Source: Lotus japonicus (lineage: Eukaryota; Streptophyta; Magnoliopsida; Fabales; Fabaceae). From it: a DNA stretch of 64,000 nt. Made by a program: the position numbers and the translations under genes. A model generated the notes under the pieces. That model did no database searches. It had not been told where the DNA came from and was given only the letters and a program-made list of their open reading frames with translations. The stretch is taken from NCBI RefSeq assembly GCF_012489685.1, contig NC_080041.1, forward strand, positions 30,183,780 to 30,247,779, read 5' to 3'. Positions 47,345 through 57,617 of the stretch are shown piece after piece. Positions within the stretch are counted from its first letter, which is position 1, and each line of letters begins with the position of its first letter.

Positions 47345-47719
47345 CTGAAGATGCAGAGGACGCACGTCCTGATCAATGGAGGCCAACTGGTTAGCCAGTT
47401 CTTTCTTCAGAACTTCATGCTCCTGAACAACATCTTGATTGGGTTCGTCTTGATCTGCTTCGTATTCAAGGAGCATACAGATGCCCTCGAACTCAGCTTC
47501 AAGATCCTTCCGGCGAGAGGCCAGACGAAGGAGGTCATTCAGAACAACTTGAAGATTCTGAAGACAGTGGGTCTGATGAGAAGTCAGCCAGCAATTCAGA
47601 AGATTCTCAATCTTCAAAAGAACTTGAGAAATCTGAGAGGTAGATAAATTTACGCTCCATGGGAAGACTTGGTCAAATACCACAGTCTTAAGTTCAGAAA
47701 TCAAATCGACAGTAGTCAT
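47345..47719 (-). pseudogene. Co-A small downstream frame, interrupted by Gy-B
   Basis: A minus-strand frame starting at 47719 runs to the Gy-B junction at 47345, so roughly the last codons are displaced to 39228 and beyond. It encodes a Leu- and Glu-rich protein of about 125 residues before the break (for example KDLEAEFEGICMLLEYEADQ) with heptad-like spacing that suggests a coiled coil. I do not recognise a family. It lies after the envelope-like frame in Co-A, a position where these elements usually have only untranslated sequence. Confidence 0.45.
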
Positions 47720-47973
47720 TTTGATTTAGAAGAGAGGAGAATTGATATGAATGGAGGAGAGTTGGATTGAGTGGTGAAGGAGAAGATGAACGCAGTAGAT
47801 TATAAAGAAGAAAAGTAACAGAAATTCATGCATAAAACTTATCAAATCATAAAAGCATGTGAGTTACTAAGTGGACGGTGCATTGAATAAGTAAAGTGGA
47901 ATTAAACACAGTCAAACAGTAATTAAATTTTCAGACAAATAAGATAAATGCATGCAGGATAGATGAGAGGGGT
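47720..47973 (-). other. Co-A spacer between envelope-like frame and small frame
   Basis: An AT-rich stretch of about 250 bases without a recognisable feature. Confidence 0.55.
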
Positions 47974-50900
47974 TCAAGGCTTGGAAGTGGAGGGAAGATT
48001 TTCCATCAGATACTTCATTATCGCTTCCATTTTGCTTGAAGATTCCTGAATCTGCCTGCTTTGTTCACTCTGAACAAGTCCTTGTTGCTCAACCATCTGA
48101 AATAGTCTCTGCAGATCATCTTGAATTCTATCAATCCGGGCAGCAAGAATAGCAACTTCTGGATGAGGAGAAAGTTCTGGAGCTTGAGCAGAGGTTGGAA
48201 CTTCTGCCTCTGATGGATTTTCAACATCAACTTGACTTAGCACTTGCTTCTCAACTTCATCATCAACGGCATCTTCTAGAATTACTATCCCTTCAGAACT
48301 GTCTTCTGCAGCCTCTTCTGAAATCATCTCAACATCTTTTGAGGTACATTCAGAGATAACAGAGTCTCTTTTAGCCACAGCTCTTCTTAAAGGTTCACAA
48401 ACCTTGTGCAGCATCCTCTGTCTTTGCTCATAAGCCCTTTCAGACGCATTATGAATTCTTATACGTTTCTCACTGTCCAGCTGCTTTTGAAAGTCATAAG
48501 CTCTGCTTTCTGACCATCTTCCAAATGCAGACCACAGACCATCAACAAAAGAAGCATCAAACTGATTATCAGTTACCTGATATAACCATTGTAATCTTTT
48601 GGTTGCTTCTTCAGAGAACTCCTGAATCAGTTGAATGAGATTTTGAGGTCTGAGGGAGGTTGCCAAGGTCAGGACAGGCTGAGAAGTTCTGGCTGCATTT
48701 GAACTTGAAGCATTGGAACTATCAGTTCTGGGGTGTCCTGTAGGAGCAGACTCAATCTCATGATTCTTCTCTATGCCCGAATGATCAGATTCATCCATAT
48801 GCTCAACTTCAGAGATAGTCGCTTGCCTTTGCCTGGAAGTAGCAGTCTTCTCAGGTGAGGTAAAACTCAGATCTCGTGAGTTTACTGCAGAATAGTTGGA
48901 CAAGGACACATAGAAAGTTTCAGCAGTATCTGGGAGCTGATCTTCAAAGTTGGAAGCCACTTGTTGAATAGGCTTCACATTGAAGGGAGGTTCAAGAATC
49001 TGAACATCATCATCCTCTTTCTCTTCCTCAGCAGGGATCTCACCAGTTTGGGTTAATAGGAGGGTCTTTGAAGTGGATGGAGGCTGGGGAGTGAATTATT
49101 GAACCAAAGTTCGCAAGGTAGCCTCACTTTGAACAATACCTTGAATGAATGAATTGAAAGGAGGTATTGGTTCAGTTGTGGTGGATGTGGAAGAGGTTTG
49201 AATTGGGATGGATGGAATGGCAGTGGTAGCTGTTTGGATGTTTGATTGAGGGGCTTGTGTTTCAGCTTGAGAGAGAGCTTGTGTCTGAGGTTGTGTTTGA
49301 GTGGGAGCTGTTTGGGTTGAGGTAGGCAAGGAAGTAGATATAGGCAGGGGTTGTTCAGGAATAACTACTAAAGCAGAGTCAGAGTTAATGCTTTCAGTAA
49401 TTACCTTACTTAGACTTTTGATGGAAGTGGTTCTGGTGACTTTTGCAGTCCTTGAAGGATCAGAGGTGCTCTTTGATCTTCTTTCCCTTTGTGCTTCTGA
49501 AGCAGGGTCAGATGCTTGCTTTGATTCGGCCTCTTTCTGCTGAAGTGGACCCTTCAGAGGCAGTTTCCTTCTTTTCACTAAGGGTACTGCATCAGAATCC
49601 GTGGATTCTTCAGCTTCTGAAGAGTCCCTTATAACCTGAAGTACATCCTGGATGATCTCACAATCATCCTGCTCATCTTCTTCCTCAAAAATAACTTTTC
49701 GCCTCTTGGCCAGAGGAACATCATCATCTTCAGTCTCCTCACTTGAGGAATCTTCGAAGGAGTTCTCAGCACTTTCAGACTCAGATAGTTGAGGTGATTG
49801 CACTGAGGTTCTCTTAGGAGGTCTTTCTGGAGAGGGTTCCCTGATGACCACTGACTTGGATGCAGCTTTCTTCTTTTTAGGTTCCTCTGTCAGAATCCCT
49901 TTGCCCTTAGGATCTGAAGGCTTGCTGCTTGTTGCCCTTTTTGACTTCCTTGTTGCCATCTCAGGGGGACTATCAGGAAGTTTTTTGACAAACTCCTCAA
50001 GAGTGATAGGATCTCCTTCTCTTCTGAGCATCCTCACATACTCCAGAATGCATGCTGGGTTGTCCTTTTTAGACCAAAGAGGAAAGTCATCAATAGGATA
50101 GTTCTTCTGACGAACTTCTTCGGATGTGTCTTCGGTGGGCTCAGCTTGAACTTTCTCAATGATTTGCATTCTTTTCAACTTGGTACCATTGAGAGCATCG
50201 CCAATGGACATGGCCAGATCTTCATGAAGTCCAAGGTTTGACAGGGTCTTGACTAGTTTATTCTGGACGAAGATATCTGACAGCAACCTTCCATAAGGAA
50301 TGTAAGAAATTAACCTCTTGTTTTCAGTAGCTGTGGTCCTTGATTTCTCAACGCATTCCTTCAAGTAGTTGAAGAGCAGAAACGGCAGACATATAGGCTC
50401 ACCCTTAGAAATGTAATACATGATTACCTTTTGAGTTGCATTAAGGTAATCAGTTCCACCTGTTCTGGGGTGAATGCAGGATATGAAAATCTTCTGTCAA
50501 ATCTTCATGTTTGGCTTCAAATCCTTTATGTTGTACTTGGTTTTCTCCAGAGACCAGTTATCATAAATCGCCTTGTTGACTACGTTCCTCATCCCAGGAA
50601 CATTGGCATCAACGTTTTTGATCCTTTTTCCTTGCTGGAACCCCATACCCAGCAGTTTTGCAATGGATTCTTCTGAGATCACAATCTTCTTGTCCAGCAC
50701 ATGAGAAATGACATAGTAGTCGTGCAAACTGCGTTTTTCCAGAATTCTACAACCAGTTTGTAATAAATCGGACCACATAGCCTTTCAAAGTAGCCAGACC
50801 ACCCTTGCAAGTCGACCTGATCCCTGATGTCGAACCCATGTTCATCCAGGTTGTCGAAGTCTACTCTTGCTTCATAGCACACATTCAGATCTTCTGCTTT

Positions 50901-51032
50901 CTTGACACAAGTGACTACATTTGCTGCATTCAGAATCTTCTGGGCTTCTTCATATCTCTAATTTTCTTGTTCTTCGGCAGTTTGTTTGGAAGAAGCAGTA
51001 ACATTTACCTTTGGTTTCCTTGATTTGCCCAT
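47974..51032 (-). pseudogene. Co-A envelope-like (plant transposon protein) frame, broken
   Basis: A frame of about 1000 codons begins with an ATG at 51032 (MGKSRKPKV), downstream of RNase H. Its N-terminal third has the look of the plant transposon protein or envelope-like frame of SIRE/Maximus elements (WSGYFERLCGPIYYKLV, YYVISHVLDKKIVIS). The middle is rich in Ser, Glu and Lys with a repeated VPL.KRRK motif, then Thr/Gln/Pro-rich, and the end is coiled-coil-like (ARIDRIQDDLQRLFQMVEQQ). I see no clear signal peptide or membrane segment. It carries stops near 50960, 50497 and 49096 and a one-base shift near 50735. Function in plants is unknown, and viral entry activity has not been shown for these proteins as far as I know. 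Confidence 0.75.
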
Positions 51033-51458
51033 GATTCTCAGTGAGTGAGGTTTAGGGTTCAGAGAGAAAGGGGAAATGCTGGAGGGATGAGTATGAATGA
51101 ATGCAATGCACACGAAGAGTTTGAAAACCGTCTGTGTAAGTGAGTGGAAGATCGTGTGTGAATAGTGCGTATAGTGGGCTTAATGGTAACCGTTGATGGT
51201 TATAAAGAATTAAAGGCAAGATCAACGGTTATAAAATAGATAGTCTGAAAATAGCATAGTGGAGGAGAGTAGGCATCATCATTATAGCAGATATACCACG
51301 CGACTCAAGGAACTATGTCACAAATGAGGTGACACGTGTTTTGATGCCTACCACAGAAGTTTAGCCAATGGGTTAAGTGCTTCTGATCGAGTACCTTCTG
51401 AAAGGGGTAACATCTGATGACTTCAGAGGTACCAGGGTTAGAGGTTCTGATGAAAACC
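51033..51458 (-). other. Co-A spacer between RNase H and envelope-like frame
   Basis: About 425 bases with no frame of note. In this lineage such a spacer may hold signals for expressing the second frame, but nothing specific is visible. Confidence 0.5.
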
Positions 51459-52664
51459 TTACTCTGGACAAAAGTCCATGTTCAGGTTTTCAAGAATAAA
51501 TAAAAACCTATCTTCTGCTAAGGGCTTAGTGAAAATATCTGCCCACTGATGGTCAGTATCAACATACTCTAATGATAGAGTGCCCTTCTGAACATGATCA
51601 CGAATATAATGATACTTTACCTCTATATGCTTTGCTCTTGAATGTAGAATGGGATTCTTGCTGAGTGAGATAGCAGCTGTGTTGTCACAGTAAATAGGGA
51701 CCTTCTTCAGAGACAAACCATAGTCCTCCAGATGATTCTTCATCCATATGGTTTGTGTACAGCAAGTGGCAGCTGAGACATATTCTGCTTCTGCAGTTGA
51801 TAAAGCAATTGTGTTATGTCTCTTACTTGACCAAGTGACAAGATTTGCTCCAAGGAAATGGCAGCTTCCAGAAGTGCTTTTCCTTTCCACTCTGTCTCCA
51901 GCAAAGTCAGCATCACAAAAACCTGAAAGTGTATACTCTGATGTTTTTCTATACATCAAGCCAAGGTTAGTGGTTCCTTTCAGATATTTGAGGATCCTCT
52001 TAACAGCAGTTAAGTGAGTCTCTCTAGGATCTGATTGGAATCTAGCACAGAGATGCACACTAAACAATATATCAGGTCAGGAGGCAGTTAAGTAAAGAAG
52101 AGAGTCTATCATTCCACGATAGAGCTTCTGACAAACCTTAGAGGAAACTTCCTCTTTCTCAAGAATGCACGTTGGATGCATTGGAGTCTTAGAGATGTTG
52201 CAGTCACTCATGTTGAACTTCTTCAGAAGTTCCAAGGTGTACTTCTTCTGATGGATATAGGTGACTCCTGGTCGTTGATCTATTTGAATTCCTAGGAAAT
52301 ATTTGAGTTCTCCCATCATGCTCATTTCGAATTCAGCCTGCATCAACTTAGAAAATTCCTTGCACAAGGAGGGATTAGCAGAACCAAAAATAATGTCATC
52401 AACATAAATCTGAACTATAAGAATATCATTCTTATAGGTTCTGCAGAAAAGAGTATTGTCACCTTTACCCCTTACAAACTCATTCTGTAGAAGAAAGGAG
52501 CTGAGCCTTTCGTACCACGCTCTGGGAGCTTGTTTCAGTCCATATAGTGACTTCTTGAGCTTGTAGACATGCTCCGGATGTTTGTCATATTCAAAGCCAG
52601 GAGGTTGCTTGACATACACTTCTTCAGAAATGTAGCCATTGAGGAAGACACTCTTGACGTCCAT
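51459..52664 (-). pseudogene. Co-A reverse transcriptase core and RNase H
   Basis: 52664-52077 encodes the Copia reverse-transcriptase palm: KQPPGFE, LKKSLYGLKQAPRAWYE and the YVDD active site at residues 87-90. After a TGA at 52077-52079, 52067-51459 encodes RNase H: CDADFAGD, STAEAEY, YCDN (Asp128) and the terminal ADIFTKPL box. The TGA lies where related elements have an Arg codon (after LTAS), consistent with a CGA to TGA change. Confidence 0.9.
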
Positions 52665-52719
52665 TTGATGGAGAATGATGTTGTGATTTACTGAGAAGGA
52701 AATCAGTAGCCTTATAGCT

Positions 52720-53826
52720 TCAAGCCTTGCAACAGGAGCAAAGGCCTTGCTTCAAGCCTTGCACCAGTCTTGCCTTGTTTCTTGTTACTTCTCCTTTTTC
52801 ATTCAGCTTGTTTCTGAATACCCACTTGGTTCCAATGACATGGAAATCTTTGGGTTTGGGCATTAAGGTCCATACATCATTCTTGGTGAATTGATCTAGC
52901 TCTTCTTCCATTGCTTGAATCCAGCCTTTGTCTTCAAGAGCTTCATCAACTGATTTTGGCTCAATGAGAGATACAAGTCCCTTCAGACTCAGAAGAGTCT
53001 CTTCTGAAGGTTTGAGCATAGACCTGGTTCTGACGGGAGCATCTTTCTTGCCAATGATCAGTTCTTCTGGATGAGAGGCAGCTGTTCTTTTCTTCTTCTG
53101 AAGTTGATCAGAAGTTGTTGGAGCATCTTCAGATGCTTCTACCTCTGGAGCAACATCCTCTGGGCTTTTCTTTGGTTGATTTGCTTCCGAATAATCAATG
53201 CTTAAATCTGCAAATCTTTCAAACAGCTTTGACTTTTCTGAGCCAAGCTTATCATCAAAACTAATCTGGATAGATTCCTCAACAGTTTGATGAATAATAT
53301 TATAAATTCTAAAACCTTTAGATCTTTCAGAATAACCAAGAAAATAGCATTTTAAAGCTTTAGAATCGAATTTACCCAATTGCTCCTTAGTGTTGAGCAT
53401 GTAGCAAGAACTTTCAAATGGATGAAAGTATGAGATATCTGGTTGTCTTCCTTTGCATAGCTCATAAGGAGTCTGATCCAGAATTGGTCTGATGGAGATT
53501 CTGTTCTGGATATAGCATGCAGTGTTGACTGCTTCTGCCCAGAAGTGCTTGGCCATACTTGATTCTTGCATCATGGTGCGAGCCATCTCCTGAAGAGTTC
53601 TGTTCTTTCTTTCAACAACTCCATTTTGTTGAGGAGTGCGAGGACAGGAGAAGTTGTGGCAGATTCCTTGGGAGTTGAATAGTTCTTCAAAAGCTTTGTT
53701 CTCAAATTCTCCACCATGATCACTTCTGACAGTTATCACTGAAGTTTGGAACTCCTTCTGAACTTGGGTAATGAAGTTGGTAAACATAGTGTGTGTTTCA
53801 TCCTTAGGAACTTTACCCATGTCCAC
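52720..53826 (-). pseudogene. Co-A integrase C-half and reverse transcriptase start
   Basis: The frame holds the second and third catalytic residues of Copia integrase (RSDHGGEF, Asp36; NGVVERKN, Glu72), then the variable integrase tail, and then the reverse-transcriptase start (WTLMPKPK, GTKWVFRNKLNEKGE). The frame is lost near 52740, where GCAAGGCTTGAAGC occurs twice close together, suggesting a slip-mediated deletion of the following reverse-transcriptase codons. Confidence 0.88.
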
Positions 53827-55097
53827 CTGCTGTAGTCATCTACAATGACTAACCCATACTTCTTTCCTCCAATGGATTCAGTTTTCATTGGTCCAAAGAG
53901 ATCAATGTGAAGTAGCTTAAGGGGTCTTGTTGTAGATACCACATTCTTTGCTTTAAAGGGCTTCTTGGTGAATTTTCCCTTCTGACAAGCTTCACACAGA
54001 GCCTCTAAAGAATACTTCAGACGAGGCAGTCCTCTGACAAGATTTAGCTTGCTAAGCTGAGAGATCTTCCTGAGGCTGGCATGCCCTAGGCATCTGTGCC
54101 AGATCCATTGCTCATCATTAACTGACATAAGACACTTGACCTTCTGAGATAGCAGTTCAGAGGATTTGATTTTGTAAATATCATTTCTTCTCTTCCCAGA
54201 AAACAAAACAGATCCATCTGTTTGACTGACAGCTTTGCAGCAGGTTTGATTGAAGATCACATCATACCCTTTGTCAGCAATTTGGCTTATGGAGAGCAAG
54301 TTATGTATTAATCCATCCACCAGAAGTACGTCGTTGATGACTGGAGTTTTTCCTTCTCCTATGGAGCCTTTTCCAATGATCTTTCCCTTCTGGTTTCCTC
54401 CAAAGCCAACGTCTCCTCCTGACTTAAGCGGTGTCAGTTCTTGGAATATAGACCTTGTGCCCGTCATGTGTCGTGAGCATCCACTGTCCAGGTACCATGA
54501 CAGGTGTCTTAACTGAGCTGCATAAGATATCTCATCGTCATTCTCAGAGTCTGATTCATCTTCTGAAGCTTCAGCACCTCTGCTGGTGGTAGCCATTAGA
54601 GCCTCCACAACTTCATCAGAGTCAGTAGCATCGAAGGTCACGAGAGCTTTCTTCTTGAAGACTCTTCTTGGTCTCTTGTCCTTCTTTAGCTTGGGACAGT
54701 CACTCTTGTAGTGTCCAGATTCCTTGCACTCGAAGCAAGTGACTTCCTTTCCAGACGACTTCTTCTGACCAGATGAAGATTCAAATCTTCCTGAGCTTTT
54801 CATTGGTCCTTTGCCTTTGTTGTGTCTGTTCTTCCAGAGTTTGCTTAATCTCTTTGTGAAAAGAGATAGTTCTTCATCACCAGACGCATCTGATAGCTCT
54901 TCTGAGGAATCTTCCTCTTCTGCCTGATAAGCTTTCGCTTTGTCAGATTTTGACTTAAGAGCAATAGATTTGTCTTTCTTTTGAGGCCTGTGCTCTTTGA
55001 GTTCAATCTCATGGCTTCTGAAATGACTCACGAGCTCTTCTAACTTCAACGAGTTCAGATTCCTAGAGAGTTTCAGTTTCAGCTCTTCTAACTTCAA
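53736..55097 (-). pseudogene. Co-A gag C-terminus, protease and integrase N-half
   Basis: The 453-codon stretch starts inside gag. It shows one zinc knuckle (CFECKESGHYKSDC, 121-134), the Copia protease DSG at 204-206 in WYLDSGCSRHMTG, the integrase zinc region (His334, His339, Cys368, Cys371) and the first catalytic Asp399 in HIDLFGP. The frame shifts near 53826, so it overlaps the next piece. Upstream gag codons, leader and primer site are deleted up to the LTR joint at 55114. Confidence 0.9.
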
Positions 55098-55116
55098 CGA
55101 GTTCAGATTCCTGGAG
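55033..55116 (-). repeat. 48-bp tandem duplication at the gag/LTR deletion joint
   Basis: AGCTCTTCTAACTTCAACGA and the following bases occur at 55033 and again at 55081. The second copy runs directly into LTR sequence. Confidence 0.85.
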
Positions 55117-56204
55117 ATAAAAGCTCAAGCTAATCCAGTCAACCCGTGAAGGTGATTTCTTCCTTCTTCAAATGAAGGCAATTCACTAAAATCAATGAGT
55201 GTTACAACTGCACTTTGCTACCTGCCAAATGACTAACAATACAATGATTTTCTCACTAGTATCCTCTTAAGAAGCTGATCTACCGATCCTCTTAAGACTA
55301 GCTAAATACTGAATCAACCTTGATTCAGTCCCCTCAAGATCCGACCAACCTTGGTCTCTTAAGGAACTTTACAAAGTAATGTAAAAGGTTTCGGGATTAC
55401 AAGAAGTGCTTCTGAAAAGCTAATAGTAAACTCAGATGTTTAAGAACAGTGAAGAAATAATGCTAAGAGATTGTTCGAATAAGTTGAATGTTTTCAGCAA
55501 AGTTTCTCAGCTTCTTTCTTCTATCTTCGGCCTTTAAATACTCCAAGGCATATGATGTAGCCGTTGCTAGGGTTTTGTCCGTTGGAGTGGCAATCCTGTA
55601 ATATCAGACTGCTAGGCTGCACGAGGTAGGTGGCGGACAGACTGAGACTTGTACTATCTGTACTATGACAGTGACCTGTCCTTTCACCCGCTAACTTGAG
55701 ATCTGGAGAGCTTCATATGAACGTTAGTGAAGCTTCTGATCACAATCAGACGGAAGCTTGGATCCTCTGACCTTGCAACTTCTGCTTCTGAACAAGTTCC
55801 TCAGAACTTCTGAACGTCAGAGCTAGAAAAGCTTGGGTCTTCAGATGCCAACTTCTTTCAAGTCTTCAGAACTTGAGTCTTCTACTTCTGGACCGTTCCA
55901 TTGGAACATCTGGTCTTCAGAACTTCTGACTTCGGTACTTCAGAACTTCCTGAGAGCTTCTATCTTCAGAACTTCTGAAGGATTTGTCACTGTTCTGAAC
56001 GAACATGGTAAGCTAAAGATCTCTCTTTTTAGTAACCCTTGGTTCTTCTTCCTCTGAACGAGTAGGCTTGGGTCAGATTCAGAACCTGTTTGTCACAACT
56101 AAAAAAGCCAAACGTTAGGGTACCACAATTGTTCATCATCACAAACCTTAATTGTAATCATCAAAATATAGAGATGCAACCACTGATCAAACCTTGATCT
56201 TACA
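55114..56204 (-). repeat. Co-A 5' LTR, truncated (1091 bp)
   Basis: It starts at the base matching 37489 of the other LTR, so 154 bp of its inner end are gone. The outer end GATCTTACA and the target duplication ACACC are intact. Confidence 0.93.
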
Positions 56205-56484
56205 ACACCCGAACAAGAGGTATTCCAAGACTGTGTAGGGATGGACTATACAGTTGAGGAGGGCATAAAAGATTTGATTGGTACTACTCATGACAACAAG
56301 TTGCAACTTCTTTTCGGGAGCCCAACTGATAAGAACTCCATGGTTAAGTGTGCTTGCCTTGGAGCAATATCGTGATGGGTGACCTCCTGGGAAGTTTTCC
56401 CGGGAAGTGCGCGAGTGAGGACAAAGCACACTGAAAAGACTCGTGTTGTTACCGTGAAGCCAGTCGTCAGATCGGGATGTTACA
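56205..56484 (+). repeat. TRIM LTR 2, right part
   Basis: It resumes at the duplicated ACACC and runs to GGGATGTTACA. Left and right parts together make exactly 394 bp after removing one copy of the 5-bp duplication, the same as LTR 1. Confidence 0.9.
56316..56394 (+). other. 5S rRNA-like module in TRIM LTR 2
   Basis: Same boxes as at 36977-37055 (AAGAACTCC, GTTAAGTGTGCTTG, GATGGGTGACCTCCTGGGAAG). Confidence 0.85.
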
Positions 56485-56561
56485 CGCGCGAGTGAGGACA
56501 AAGCGCGCTGAAAAGACTCGTGATGTTACCGTGAGGTCAGTCGTCAAGTCAGGATGTTACA
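56485..56561 (+). repeat. TRIM LTR 3, 3' end only (77 bp)
   Basis: It begins CGCGCGAGTGAGGAC directly after LTR 2 and ends AGGATGTTACA, so only the last fifth of an LTR is present, followed by a second internal domain. Confidence 0.88.
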
Positions 56562-56631
56562 AATGGTATCAGAGCCGACCTCTCCCAGTACGGTGTGGTT
56601 CGGGGACGAACCAAGCGGAAGCTGGTGGGCC
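56562..56631 (+). other. Second TRIM internal domain with primer site
   Basis: 70 bases, as in the first. The primer site at 56564 reads TGGTATCAGAGCC, a perfect tRNA-iMet match. Confidence 0.85.
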
Positions 56632-57021
56632 TGTGACGCCCGGGGCCGACGAGGGCGGGGAGTGATCGCCGGTGCAGTGAGGCACGGAGAAGGAGCGGCT
56701 CCTGGCAGGCTTATAGGCGGAGGGGCACTTGAATGAACCGATCTCACACCTGAACAAGAGGTATTCCGAGACTGTATAGGGATGGACTATACAGTTGAGG
56801 AGGGCATAAAAGATTTGATTGGTACTATTCATAACAACAAGTGCAACTTATTTTTGGGAGCCCAACTCATAAGAACTCCATGGTTAAGTGTGCTAGCCTT
56901 GGAGCAATATTATGATGGGTGACCTCCTGGGAAAACTTCCCAGGAAGCGCGCGAGTGAGGACAAAGCGCGCTGAAAAGACTCGTGTTGTTACCGTGAGGC
57001 CAGTCCTCAAGTCAGGATGTT
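56632..57021 (+). repeat. TRIM LTR 4, lacking its last bases
   Basis: TGTGACGCCC to AGGATGTT. The terminal ACA is missing and Gypsy gag sequence starts at once. A 5S-like module lies at 56856-56934, with more substitutions than in the others (CTCATAAGAACTCC, GTGTGCTAGCC). Confidence 0.88.
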
Positions 57022-57587
57022 CGCTTCTTCCAGACGCAAGTGGATGAGGCATATCTGTGCAACAAGTTCATGAGAGGTCTGAGAAACGATATAGAATAGT
57101 CTGTGAGACCGTTTGGCATCCGAGTTTTCCAACAGCTGGTGGAGAAAGCTCGTGAAGTTGAGACAATAAAAACCGCCAGAGAGGCAGATCTGAGAGTGGA
57201 GGACCAGTTCGTTCGGGGTAAGGCCAGACTGGAAGGTTCAGTGGTCAAAGACAAGTTGGAAGATTTGATAAGGGGAAAGCACAAGTAAGGAAGCCTTATC
57301 AATGTCCTACTGACAGGGTACCTTTCGCAGGAAAAGGAGTGGCGCTTGTGCCTAAACATGAAGTTATTTGCTTCAAGTGCAACCAGAAGGAGCACTACGC
57401 AAATGAGTGCGGGCTAGAACGCTTGTGCTGGAGGTGCCAGAAACCGGGGCATGTTGAAAGAAACTGCCCTAATGCTGCTAAGCCTGAACCGGTGTTGAAT
57501 GTTGCTAGGGGGAGACAACCAACAACTCCAGGACGCGTGTTTGCAATTTCTGGAGAACAGGCTGTAGTTACTGATGATCTTTTCTAG
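57022..57587 (+). pseudogene. Gy-C gag remnant, 5'-truncated
   Basis: The sequence opens inside the Gag core (EAYLCNKFMRGLRNDIE, then LVEKAREVE), with a TAG shortly after and another stop near 57286. From 57339 a frame of 82 codons carries two CCHC knuckles (CFKCNQKEHYANEC-type and CWRCQKPGHVERNC). No LTR, primer site or Gag start is found to the left because TRIM LTR 4 joins directly. It is non-functional. Confidence 0.85.
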
Positions 57588-57617
57588 GGTACGTGAATTA
57601 TCGCTGGAGTCTCTTTA

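Larger units (their letters stand above)
37335..56204 (-). mobile_element. Co-A: Ty1/Copia element, SIRE/Maximus-like, with envelope-like frame
   Basis: The ends are TGAAGGT at 37335 and GATCTTACA at 56204, flanked by ACACC on both sides (37330-37334, 56205-56209). Coding order on the minus strand is Gag knuckle, protease, integrase, reverse transcriptase, RNase H, then a long extra frame. Integrase before reverse transcriptase defines Copia, and the extra frame after RNase H is typical of the SIRE/Maximus lineage. Gy-B is nested inside. The right LTR lost 154 bp of its inner end together with the primer site and most of gag. All frames carry breaks. Confidence 0.92.
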
